Positions 53,131-60,264 of a DNA stretch of 64,000 nt are shown one piece after another; position 1 is the stretch's first letter; each line of letters starts with the position of its first letter. The notes beneath the pieces were generated by a model. The model was not told the DNA's origin, did not search any database, and saw nothing but the letters and a program-made list of their open reading frames with translations. A program made the translations under genes and the position numbers. Source of the DNA: an uncultured Bacteroidota bacterium (GTDB lineage Bacteria > Bacteroidota > Bacteroidia > B-17B0 > Aurantibacillaceae); assembly GCA_903893815.1 (NCBI GenBank), contig CAITNS010000047.1:36823-100822 (forward strand), given 5' to 3'.

Positions 53131-53535
53131 TTAATAGGCTAAATCTTCAATAAAGAAAAAGAAAACAACAGCTCCTACCCACTCTTTTCTTACTCCTTTA
53201 CAATCACCTATTTTAGAACCGTTCTTATAAATATCACCATCTGATTCGATTTGACCAATCTTAGATCCATTTTTATAAACGTCGCCATCGCTTTCAATCT
53301 GACCAACTTTACTTCCGTTTAGATAGATATCTCCGTCTGATTCGATTTGTCCTTTTTTTGATCCACCAACATAAACATCTCCGTCACTTTCAATATTTCC
53401 TTTTTTAGAACCTCCGATGTAAACGTCTCCATCAGATTCAATTTCACCTTTTTTACTTCCTTTAATATAAAGACTTTGAGCCGAAATAGTTGTGCAGAAA
53501 AATCCTGCAACGAGAATTAAAATTACTTTTTTCAT
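53131..53535 (-). CDS. exported protein with 16-residue beta-solenoid-like repeats
   Basis: The 134-residue protein has a signal peptide (KKVILILVAGFFCTTISAQ) and five near-identical 16-residue units of the pattern GSKxGxIESDGDVYxG/N, followed by a partial unit, and a C-terminal hydrophobic stretch (VGAVVFFFFIED). The repeat length and Gly/Asp/Asn turns suggest a beta-solenoid. The DNA repeats every 48 bases. The function is unknown; surface structure or adhesion is possible. Confidence 0.75.
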   Translation of the reverse strand: MKKVILILVAGFFCTTISAQSLYIKGSKKGEIESDGDVYIGGSKKGNIESDGDVYVGGSKKGQIESDGDIYLNGSKVGQIESDGDVYKNGSKIGQIESDGDIYKNGSKIGDCKGVRKEWVGAVVFFFFIEDLAY

Positions 53536-53542
53536 ATTAGTT

Positions 53543-53597
53543 TAAGTTTAACCGCAAAGATGCAAAGCAGTATTGCAAAGTTCGCAGAGGGTTAGTA
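53543..53597. repeat. stuttering imperfect repeat, CCGCAAAG type
   Basis: TTAACCGCAAAGATGCAAAG is followed after a short centre by GCAAAGTTCGCAGAGGGTTA. The words resemble the arms of the palindrome at 51757-51868. It sits upstream of the solenoid-repeat gene. Confidence 0.4.
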
Positions 53598-53613
53598 ATC
53601 ATTGATTTATTTA

Positions 53614-54447
53614 TTAATCTCTGTATTTAACTTCAACATTATGAAGTTCAATAATTGGTTTTAAAAACTCTTCTAAATCAGTAACGCATAATTGAGAAGC
53701 TGCATCACACAAAGCTGTTTCCGGGTTAGGATGTGTTTCAATAAACATACCATCAATACCGCTTGCAACGCCTGCTCTTGCTAATACCGGTAAAAACTCA
53801 CGAGCTCCACCTTTTTTATCAGAACTAGGAATACCGTATTTACGAACGCAATGTGTAACATCAAACACAACAGGGTAGCCAATATTATTCATATGGTAAA
53901 AGGCACGAGGATCAACTATCAAATCATTATATCCAAATGAATATCCTCTTTCCGTTAAAATAACCTGATCGTTACCACTATCAATACATTTTTGTACCGG
54001 GTGTTTCATATTATCGGGTGCTAAAAACTGACCATGTTTAATATTAATTACTCGACCTGTTTTTGCAGAAGCAACTAATAATGAAGATTGCATACATAAG
54101 TAGGCTGGTATTTGCAATACATCGCAAACTTCTGCGGCAGCTGCTGCTTGATCATGAGAGTGAATATCAGTTAAAACCGGAAAACCAAATTGATTTTTAA
54201 TTTTACCTAATAATTCGCAACCTTTAATTAAACCTGGTCCTTGGTAGTAACTTAAACTACTGCGGTTATCTTTTGTGAAAGATGATTTATAGATAATTTT
54301 AATATTTAAACGTTCCTGAACTTCTCTCAACTTCTCAGCCGTTTTCATCATAATAGATTCTTCTTCTATGACGCACGGTCCAGAAATTAAGAATAACTCA
54401 TTACCACCGCATTCAATATCTCCTACTTTTACTATTTTTTTGCTCAT
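53614..54447 (-). CDS. kdsA: 3-deoxy-8-phosphooctulonate synthase
   Basis: The 277-residue aldolase has ELFLISGPCVIEEES, IIYKSSFTKDNRSS, GFPVLTDIHS, CDVLQIPAYLCMQSSLLVAS, ILTERGYSFGYNDLIVDPRA, PVVFDVTHCVRKYG and GMFIETHPNPE. It condenses phosphoenolpyruvate and arabinose 5-phosphate to Kdo 8-phosphate. It lies downstream of kdnB-kdnA, tying the cluster to Kdo metabolism. Confidence 0.96.
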   Translation of the reverse strand: MSKKIVKVGDIECGGNELFLISGPCVIEEESIMMKTAEKLREVQERLNIKIIYKSSFTKDNRSSLSYYQGPGLIKGCELLGKIKNQFGFPVLTDIHSHDQAAAAAEVCDVLQIPAYLCMQSSLLVASAKTGRVINIKHGQFLAPDNMKHPVQKCIDSGNDQVILTERGYSFGYNDLIVDPRAFYHMNNIGYPVVFDVTHCVRKYGIPSSDKKGGAREFLPVLARAGVASGIDGMFIETHPNPETALCDAASQLCVTDLEEFLKPIIELHNVEVKYRD

Positions 54448-54460
54448 TGTGTTTTTATTT

Positions 54461-54547
54461 TTGCTCCCGCTGATTTCGCTGATTGCGCTGATTGTTTGTT
54501 TTCTAATTATTTAATTCCGTGAGATTTGCGTGATCTGCGGGAAAATT
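54461..54547. repeat. stuttering palindrome, CGCTGATT type
   Basis: CCCGCTGATTTCGCTGATTG and GCGCTGATTG repeat a 9-10-base word. The opposite arm is CCGTGAGATTTGCGTGATCT, then GCGGG. It lies between kdsA and kdnB. Confidence 0.6.
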
Positions 54548-54548
54548 T

Positions 54549-55631
54549 TTAAAGCCTTCTAAATAAATCTTTAATATAATCCATCGTGGCAATTTCTTTG
54601 TAGTTATCGCCAAATGCATGATTCCACATAAATGGTAAATTATAAGAAACAGTAGCCATGGCTGTAATCTGTTCTTCAGTCCAATCTTTACTTAAGTTTT
54701 GAGGTAATACAATGTTATGCTTTTCAATCATTTGCATAAACTCGCTATGACCTTTTAAATATATATCTCCTAAGTGTTGAAATATAATACAGTTTGCGTA
54801 ACAGTGACGAGTTCCTAAAACCATTGATAAACCATAACTAATTGCATGGCACGCACCTACTTCACTATACGTTAAACTCAAACCTCCCATTAAGGAAGCT
54901 ACCATCAATTTATCATCATTTTCGGGAGTACGTCCTGCGTTTTCACCTAAATATACTTCTCTGCAAAGTTTTAACGATTGCTCGCCGTAAGCAAGACTGA
55001 AAGCGTTATTACGAATTCCTGTTTCAGATTCAATGCAATGAATGTAAGTATCCATACCAGTATAAAACCACCAATCTGTTGGAACAGATGCAATTAATTC
55101 TGGATCTAAAATTACTTGGTTAAAAACTGTCCAATCACATTTTAATCCTAACTTTTTTTCAGGTCCTGTTAATACTGCCGTCATTGATACTTCAGCGCCA
55201 GTCCCAGAAATAGTTGGAACGCCTAAATGATAAATACCTGCTGTCTTTATTAAATTTAAACCTTGATATAAAGTTGATGAACCTTCGTTAGTCAACATTA
55301 ATGATAGAGCTTTCGCGATATCCATAATACTACCACCACCAATTCCAATCACACCACTTGGTAACCCTTGCTTTGCTAAAATTTCATCTCTTAATGAATC
55401 TATTTGTTCTGTTTTAGGCTCATGCGGGTCAACATCAATATAATAAATTAAATCCTCAGGCTTGTTTTGTAATTTATGAGATAAAGGTTTTCCTTTAAAA
55501 TAATTATCGACAACGTAAACAAAGTAGTTTTTATTTTCTTTACGAATAGGTTCTACAGTTTCTGCTAATTGAGCAAACGAACCACGACCGTAAGTTACTT
55601 TATCAATATTTTTAAAATTTTTGTGTAACAT
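54549..55631 (-). CDS. kdnB: 3-deoxy-D-manno-octulosonate 8-oxidase
   Basis: The 360-residue iron-containing alcohol dehydrogenase-type protein has VTYGRGSFAQL, GIGGGSIMDIAKALSLMLTN (nucleotide-binding GGGS), TISGTGAEVSMTAVLT, the metal-binding DTYIHCIESETG, GACHAISYGLSMVLGTRHCY and FMWNHAFGDNYKEI. KdnB oxidises C8 of Kdo for subsequent transamination by KdnA. Gene order (kdnA upstream, kdsA downstream) is the main reason for the specific name. Confidence 0.85.
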   Translation of the reverse strand: MLHKNFKNIDKVTYGRGSFAQLAETVEPIRKENKNYFVYVVDNYFKGKPLSHKLQNKPEDLIYYIDVDPHEPKTEQIDSLRDEILAKQGLPSGVIGIGGGSIMDIAKALSLMLTNEGSSTLYQGLNLIKTAGIYHLGVPTISGTGAEVSMTAVLTGPEKKLGLKCDWTVFNQVILDPELIASVPTDWWFYTGMDTYIHCIESETGIRNNAFSLAYGEQSLKLCREVYLGENAGRTPENDDKLMVASLMGGLSLTYSEVGACHAISYGLSMVLGTRHCYANCIIFQHLGDIYLKGHSEFMQMIEKHNIVLPQNLSKDWTEEQITAMATVSYNLPFMWNHAFGDNYKEIATMDYIKDLFRRL

Positions 55632-55637
55632 GTTTTA

Positions 55638-56846
55638 TTAAGCATTAACTGGCTTCATCGCCTTAGTAGCACATTCAGAAATTTTAGCAGCTAAGGTTTT
55701 CAATTCTTCCTCTGTCCAAGTACAACGAATACCAAACGAAATTAAACGACCAACAACTGCCTGAGTTTTAGGTAACTCTAAATTATTATAATCTTGTGGT
55801 GCACCTAGCAATTGAATTGGCAATTTAGCAGCAGTTTTTAAATTTTTTATGTGTTCCCATTGATTAATAAAGTGGTACATATTTGTAAACCAATAATTAA
55901 ATCCACCAACACCTGCTTTATTAAATTCATCAATTGTGCGTTTAGCCGTCTCCGTATCAGGCATTAAAATATTTAAGAATGTTCCTGAATCTCCGTTATC
56001 ATCACCTAATTTAGAAAAGCTAATACCTGCTACTTTAGATAATTCTTTTTGTAAGAAGGCTTTGTTTTTTAAGTTAGCTTCTCTGATAGCCGGAACCTTT
56101 CGAGTTTGCGCTGCACCAACTGCTGCGTGTAATTCAGAAATACGGTAATTGAAACCAATAATTGGATGATTTTCCATTCCACGGTTATTACCAACATGGT
56201 CGTGACCATGGTCACAGTAACTATCAGCAAATTTATAAATAGCTTCATCGTTAGTAACTAAAATACCACCTTCTCCTGCTGTGGCTATTTTAAAAAAGTC
56301 GAATGAGTATGCTCCAGCGCTTCCAAACAAACCAGTTGCGGTTCCTTTGTAAGAAGCAGCAAAAGCCTGACCCGCATCTTCTACTAAAATTAAATTATGT
56401 TCTTTAACAACTGCCATAATTTCATCCATGTTAGCGTTGCCACCACACATGTGAACTAAACAAACGGCTTTTGTTTTTGGAGTAATTACTTTTTTAATTC
56501 CTTCTGCGCTCAAACAAAGCGTTTCATCAATTTCTGCAAATACAGGCAAAGCACCAAGCATTAAAACGGCTTCGACAGATGCAATATAAGTAAATGGCGG
56601 ACAAATAACTTCATCTCCAGTTCCAATGCCACTAGCCGCAAGCGCAGCTAAAATAGCAGCAGAGCCATTAGAAACAGCTAACGCATATTTTGCTCCCGTT
56701 ATTTTTTTAGCTTCTGCTTCAAAATCTTTTGCTTTCCAAATATTGTTACGCTGCGCATCATGGTTAAAACGGAATAATATTCCTGTTGATAATACATCCT
56801 CAATTTCCTTGCGCTCTTCTGCGCCAAATAATTCTGTTCCAGGCAT
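55638..56846 (-). CDS. kdnA: 8-amino-3,8-dideoxy-manno-octulosonate aminotransferase
   Basis: The 402-residue DegT/DnrJ/EryC1/StrS-type PLP enzyme has FEAEAKKITGAKYALAVSNG, GTGDEVICPPFTYIASVEAV, VEDAGQAFAASYKGTATGLF, the Schiff-base lysine in SFDFFKIATAGEGGILVTND and GFNYRISELHAAVGAAQTRK. KdnA aminates the KdnB product to give 8-amino-Kdo (Kdo8N). It starts 6 bp upstream of kdnB. Confidence 0.85.
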   Translation of the reverse strand: MPGTELFGAEERKEIEDVLSTGILFRFNHDAQRNNIWKAKDFEAEAKKITGAKYALAVSNGSAAILAALAASGIGTGDEVICPPFTYIASVEAVLMLGALPVFAEIDETLCLSAEGIKKVITPKTKAVCLVHMCGGNANMDEIMAVVKEHNLILVEDAGQAFAASYKGTATGLFGSAGAYSFDFFKIATAGEGGILVTNDEAIYKFADSYCDHGHDHVGNNRGMENHPIIGFNYRISELHAAVGAAQTRKVPAIREANLKNKAFLQKELSKVAGISFSKLGDDNGDSGTFLNILMPDTETAKRTIDEFNKAGVGGFNYWFTNMYHFINQWEHIKNLKTAAKLPIQLLGAPQDYNNLELPKTQAVVGRLISFGIRCTWTEEELKTLAAKISECATKAMKPVNA

Positions 56847-56897
56847 TTTTATAAAGTTTTAGTTTAATTTTTATTTTTTAGAATTTTGTAATCACTG

Positions 56898-57398
56898 CTA
56901 GTTCGGCAAAAATTCAAAGTTATTCAATTCATCTATCACCCCAAAGTTAATAGACGTTAATATTCCATTCTCGAAGTAGCAGTCTAGTCCAGCTTCGTCG
57001 AAGCTCAAACGATTTTCGCCCCATTCTTGCTTTTCAGAATCGGTTAAAATGTATTTATGTTCTTTCATTAAATCAATCAATTCCCGCTCTTTTAACGAAA
57101 ATATTTTTTTATTGAATAACAACGTATCTACACTATCAACTTCTACACTACCAAACTTCATAGAGTTTTTATTATCAAAAAACAAAGAGAAACCTGATTC
57201 CCAGTAATGATAAACGGTACAAGATGTTTCTAAAATAGGATCATCTAATACTTGAATTTCTTCGGGTTTGCCAAAAACGAGTTCAGCATCCACTACTGTA
57301 ACTCCGAAATTTAAGGTGCAAAAGCCTTTTAATAAATTTATTTGAGGTGTAAAGTCCATAACTGACATAAAAATAAGGCTAATCGCTAGTAAAAACAA
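56898..57398 (-). CDS. conserved hypothetical protein
   Basis: The 166-residue acidic protein has no recognisable named domain. Visible features: a short hydrophobic N-terminus (MFLLAISLIFMSVMDF), then GVTVVDAELVFGKPEEIQVL, VYHYWESGFSLFFDNKNSMK, and a paired pattern LDCYFENGILTSINFGV. The mature part looks cytoplasmic-type alpha/beta, and the hydrophobic stretch may be spurious if the true start is Met11 or Met14. It is upstream of, and on the opposite strand to, tRNA-Lys. Confidence 0.7.
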   Translation of the reverse strand: MFLLAISLIFMSVMDFTPQINLLKGFCTLNFGVTVVDAELVFGKPEEIQVLDDPILETSCTVYHYWESGFSLFFDNKNSMKFGSVEVDSVDTLLFNKKIFSLKERELIDLMKEHKYILTDSEKQEWGENRLSFDEAGLDCYFENGILTSINFGVIDELNNFEFLPN

Positions 57399-57434
57399 GC
57401 CTTTGAAATAAATTATAAAAAAAATAAAAAAAGT

Positions 57435-57465
57435 TTTGCTAGTTACAAATTGGTTTATATATTTG
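57435..57465 (+). promoter_or_regulatory. consensus promoter of tRNA-Lys
   Basis: TTTG (57435-57438), exactly 19 bp and TATATTTG (57458-57465). Transcription would start near 57472, about 28 nt before the tRNA. Confidence 0.85.
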
Positions 57466-57499
57466 CAGCCCGAAAGAACAGAATTACTCTTAAAACGAT

Positions 57500-57572
57500 G
57501 ATTCTGTAGCTCAGTTGGTAGAGCAATACACTTTTAATGTATGGGCCCTGGGTTCGAGTCCCAGCAGGATCA
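57500..57572 (+). tRNA. tRNA-Lys (anticodon TTT)
   Basis: The 73-nt cloverleaf has acceptor GATTCTG/CAGGATC (one T-G pair), D-loop AGCTCAGTTGGTAGAGC, anticodon stem ATACA/TGTAT with loop CTTTTAA (TTT reads AAA/AAG), variable loop GGGCC and T-arm CTGGG-TTCGAGT-CCCAG. The discriminator is A. The 3' CCA is not encoded. Confidence 0.97.
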
Positions 57573-57595
57573 CATCCGCTCTTTCGGAAAACATC

Positions 57596-57634
57596 AAAGC
57601 CTTGTAAAACACAGTTTTTACAAGGCTTTTTTTA
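57596..57634 (+). terminator. terminator of tRNA-Lys
   Basis: AAAGCCTTGTAAAA (57596-57609) pairs with TTTTTACAAGGCTTT around a CACAG loop, followed by a T-run. Long perfect stem. Confidence 0.9.
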
Positions 57635-57803
57635 TTTACACGTTTTCGAAATACTTAAAAACAAGGCACTTAAGTTTATGGAGTATAACTATAAAGAAAA
57701 AGACCGAAGGTTAAAGAATATAAAACATTCCTTTGTAACCGAATTTGAAAACTAATTAGGGTTCACTCAAACTAACATTATTTTAAAATAGTTCTCCAAA
57801 AAC

Positions 57804-57942
57804 CTATTTAGTCAATACTAAATATCTTTTTTCAAGTATCTCTTTGTAACGTTCCTTAAATTTATCAGATAAGAATGAATTGTCAATCCATTCAATAGCT
57901 ATTGCTTTGTTTGCTTTTTACAAATTCAGCTAGTGTTTTCAT
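57804..57942 (-). pseudogene. small frameshifted gene with an autoregulated-looking promoter
   Basis: From the ATG at 57942 the frame reads MKTLAEFVK and soon hits a stop, but after one extra base in an A5 run it continues ANKAIAIEWIDNSFLSDKF, KERYKEILEKRYLVLTK and a TAG (57804-57806). The span is 139 nt, one more than 46 codons, so a single-base insertion explains it. The intact product would be 45 residues. The family is not recognised. Two palindromes and a -7 element lie just upstream. Confidence 0.5.
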
Positions 57943-57952
57943 AGTATAGATT

Positions 57953-58010
57953 TATATGCTTTTACATATAATTTACGCAAATATACAACATTTATATGCT
58001 TTTACATATA
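57953..58010 (-). promoter_or_regulatory. twin palindromic operators flanking a -7 element
   Basis: TATATGCTTTTACATATA occurs at 57953-57970 and again at 57993-58010, each an inverted TATATG/CATATA pair with the same CTTTTA spacer, exactly 40 bp apart. Between them, on the minus strand, TATATTTG (57978-57985) fits a -7 element, with TATG (58005-58008) at the -33 position inside the upstream operator. The downstream operator covers the predicted start site. It reads as a self-repressed promoter for the gene at 57942. Confidence 0.6.
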
Positions 58011-58225
58011 ATTAGAACCAATGAAGCTTTAAGCTTAATATTATAAACTAGCCTAAAAACTTAACATTTTCAATATTAAATTTTAGTGTGTTTTGATTGT
58101 TTTTAATTAGTGAGTTTTTTATCTCTGCAATGTAAAGTTGTTCTTTCAAATATCAATAAAATCAATCAACTTATACGGTTACTAATTCGGATACCAATGA
58201 AGTTTAGATTATATAGATTGTAGTA

Positions 58226-58454
58226 AAATATAGCGTTGACAAGGCGTTCAAAGTTCCCAGCAGAATCAGAAAAAGTGATCGTTCTTTCGAAAAAAGGAGA
58301 CAGAAATGCAGTCATGGTCGGAAGAAATTCTGACAATTTTTTGCATGTTTTGAAAAGAAGTTGAGGTTATCCTCAAAATGCAACACTAGGAAAAGAACAA
58401 ATTAAATTTTTGGAGGACGCAAAAAGTATTTTTGATCATAAAAACACAAAGTAA
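58226..58454 (+). pseudogene. coding fragment with internal stop
   Basis: One frame reads FPAESEKVIVLSKKGDRNAV, MVGRNSDNFLHVLKRS, a TGA (58362-58364), then GYPQNATLGKEQIKFLEDAK and SIFDHKNTK to TAA 58452-58454. An in-frame stop and no good start mark it as a decayed gene. The family is not recognised. The rest of the 886-bp region after tRNA-Lys, apart from the listed features, shows only AT-rich sequence and a possible 25-codon frame at 57679-57755. Confidence 0.5.
58246..58295 (+). repeat. degenerate copy of the tRNA-Lys 3' end
   Basis: GTTC, AAAGT, TCCCAGCAG, A, ATCA at 58246-58268, then CTTTCGAAAAAA at 58284-58295, resemble GTTCGAGTCCCAGCAGGATC (57552-57571) and CTTTCGGAAAA (57581-57591) in the same order. 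This suggests the second attachment site of an element once integrated in tRNA-Lys. It overlaps a coding-like fragment, so chance similarity is possible. Confidence 0.35.
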
Positions 58455-58458
58455 TTCT

Positions 58459-58938
58459 TTATAATTTTTTTACAGATTCTCTTACTAACTGGCGAGATAA
58501 CTTATCTACTTCAATATTATAGTTTACAACATCTGTTGCTTTTTGATGCGCTTTAATCTTCAAAAACTCCACGTTAATGATTGACAAAAGGTGCAACAAT
58601 TCTTTCACTAAATCTACATTACGAATATCATTCCCAGCTTTTGTGGAAAAATTGCTTGTCGTAAACTTTGATTGACGACCTATTAATCCAATCACGTACT
58701 GGCTATCAGAAACAATTTTAATTTTAGAAATTATCGTAAAATGTTGTTGAATGTATTTTATAGCGTTAATTACTGCCAAAATTTCCATTCGATTGTGAGT
58801 AGTATCGTTTTCTTTACCACTCAATACAATTTTTTGCCCATCTATTAATAAAACTGCCGCCCATGCGCCAACACATTGTTGGGTATGACACGAACCATCT
58901 GTGTATATTTCGGCGTAAGTAGTCAATTTATTTTCCAC
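58459..58938 (-). CDS. ribonuclease H family protein
   Basis: The 159-residue RNase HI-like protein has AEIYTDGSCHTQQCVGAWAA (Asp), THNRMEILAVINAIKYI (Glu) and IKIVSDSQYVIGLIGRQ (Asp), with a C-terminal NYNIEVDKLSRQLV containing the fourth acidic residue. It should degrade RNA in RNA-DNA hybrids. The region between tRNA-Lys and this gene is decayed. Confidence 0.9.
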   Translation of the reverse strand: MENKLTTYAEIYTDGSCHTQQCVGAWAAVLLIDGQKIVLSGKENDTTHNRMEILAVINAIKYIQQHFTIISKIKIVSDSQYVIGLIGRQSKFTTSNFSTKAGNDIRNVDLVKELLHLLSIINVEFLKIKAHQKATDVVNYNIEVDKLSRQLVRESVKKL

Positions 58939-58973
58939 TAAACTAGTATTTTTATTTAGCTTTGAAAGCCTGA

Positions 58974-59678
58974 ATGAAATTAAAATTACATATACCTATT
59001 GTTTTTGTTATCCTGCTACTATTAACAAGCTGCAACGCTTATTATAATGCATTTTATACCGATCCAACAAAATGTTTAAAAATTGCCTATTCTAAAAAAC
59101 CATACGATGTCATAATCGTTCCAGGTTTTCCGCATGATTCTGGGACCGTTAACGGCATATTAAATGAACGTATTAAATGGGCAATTTTTTTATACAAAAA
59201 TGGTTATGCAAAAAATATTATATTTTCAGGCTCTGCTGTTCATACGTCATACATTGAAGCAAAAATAATGCGTTTATTAGCTTTACAATCAGGAATAAAA
59301 GATGAAAATATCTTTATAGAAACCAAAGCTGAACACACTACTGAAAATTTATATTATTCGTGTGTATTGGCTGATGAACTAGGTTTTAAAACTATTGGGT
59401 TTGCTACAGAACCAGCACAATCAAGCTTTATGAAACCCTTTAGAAGAAAATTTAAATTAAAACTAGATTTTGTTCCTGTAGTTACGGATAGTATAAACTC
59501 GATTCCATTAAAACCTATTGATGAACGTTCAGCCTTTGTTTCTAATTTCATACCTTTAAAAAAACGCGAAAGCGCATTAAAAAGTTTATTGGGAACTAAA
59601 GGTCAGCGTGTAAAAAAAGAAATACGTAAAGCAAAAAAATTACGACGTAAATCAACACATGATTATGATAACAAATGA
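58974..59678 (+). CDS. YdcF family (DUF218) protein
   Basis: The 234-residue protein has a hydrophobic N-terminus (HIPIVFVILLLLTSC, a possible lipobox LTSC) and the DUF218 fold: YDVIIVPGFPHDSGTVNGIL, LYKNGYAKNIIFSGSAVHTS, then FIETKAEHTTENLYYSCVLA and FKTIGFATEPAQSSFM. The role is unknown, as for SanA/YdcF generally. A -7-like TAGCTTTG (58957-58964) ends nine bases before the ATG. It overlaps the next gene by 20 bp. Confidence 0.85.
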   Translation: MKLKLHIPIVFVILLLLTSCNAYYNAFYTDPTKCLKIAYSKKPYDVIIVPGFPHDSGTVNGILNERIKWAIFLYKNGYAKNIIFSGSAVHTSYIEAKIMRLLALQSGIKDENIFIETKAEHTTENLYYSCVLADELGFKTIGFATEPAQSSFMKPFRRKFKLKLDFVPVVTDSINSIPLKPIDERSAFVSNFIPLKKRESALKSLLGTKGQRVKKEIRKAKKLRRKSTHDYDNK

Positions 59679-60207
59679 TAAAGTAATACAGCAAACCAAT
59701 AATTGGATTAAATCAGTAGTCATCGATTGCAATTTTTGCCCCTTTGCTGCAAAAGCTCTGTTTAATAAAAGTATACGCTATGTTGTGAAATCAAACGTAA
59801 ACATTAATGAAGGTTTGGAAGCTTTAAAAACTGAGTTAGAAGAATTAGAAAACAAAACCGACATTGAAACAAGTTTAATTATTTTTGAAAATGATTTTAA
59901 AGATTTTAATGATTATTTAGATTTAGTAAAAAAAGCTGAACGCCTATTAACTAAAGAAGATTATGATGGCATTTATCAAATAGCAAGTTTTCATCCAGAT
60001 TATTGCTTTGATGGCACCGAAGAAGACGATGCCGCCAATTATACCAATCGTTCTATCTATCCAATGTTACATATTTTAAGAGAAGAAAGTTTAACTAAAG
60101 CTTTAAGTTTATTTCCTAATCCAGAAGAAATTCCTCATAAAAATATTGATTTTGCAAGACAAAAAGGCTTACAATATATGCAACTATTAAAGTCTGCGTG
60201 CCTTTAA
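59659..60207 (+). CDS. DUF1415 protein
   Basis: The 182-residue protein has TNNWIKSVVIDCNFCPFAAK, TSLIIFENDFKDFNDYLDLV, IYQIASFHPDYCFDGTEEDD, AANYTNRSIYPMLHILREES and the terminal pattern NIDFARQKGLQYM. The CNFCPFA cysteine pair is conserved in the DUF1415 family. The function is unknown. Its start overlaps ydcF by 20 bp. Confidence 0.88.
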   Translation: MIMITNDKVIQQTNNWIKSVVIDCNFCPFAAKALFNKSIRYVVKSNVNINEGLEALKTELEELENKTDIETSLIIFENDFKDFNDYLDLVKKAERLLTKEDYDGIYQIASFHPDYCFDGTEEDDAANYTNRSIYPMLHILREESLTKALSLFPNPEEIPHKNIDFARQKGLQYMQLLKSACL

Positions 60208-60264
60208 CATATATTATTGATTTAGTTAACTAGCTTTTGTATATTTATACGTCAAATTAAAATA

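Noticed and set aside
53131..53535. Regular 48-bp repeats resembling a CRISPR-like array
   Set aside because: The repeats are in frame and encode 16-residue protein units, with no variable spacers and no cas genes nearby.
57537..57755. Frame of 72 codons starting within tRNA-Lys
   Set aside because: It begins in the tRNA anticodon arm and reads through the terminator hairpin, so it cannot be a real gene. Only a 25-codon tail at 57679-57755 might have coding origin.
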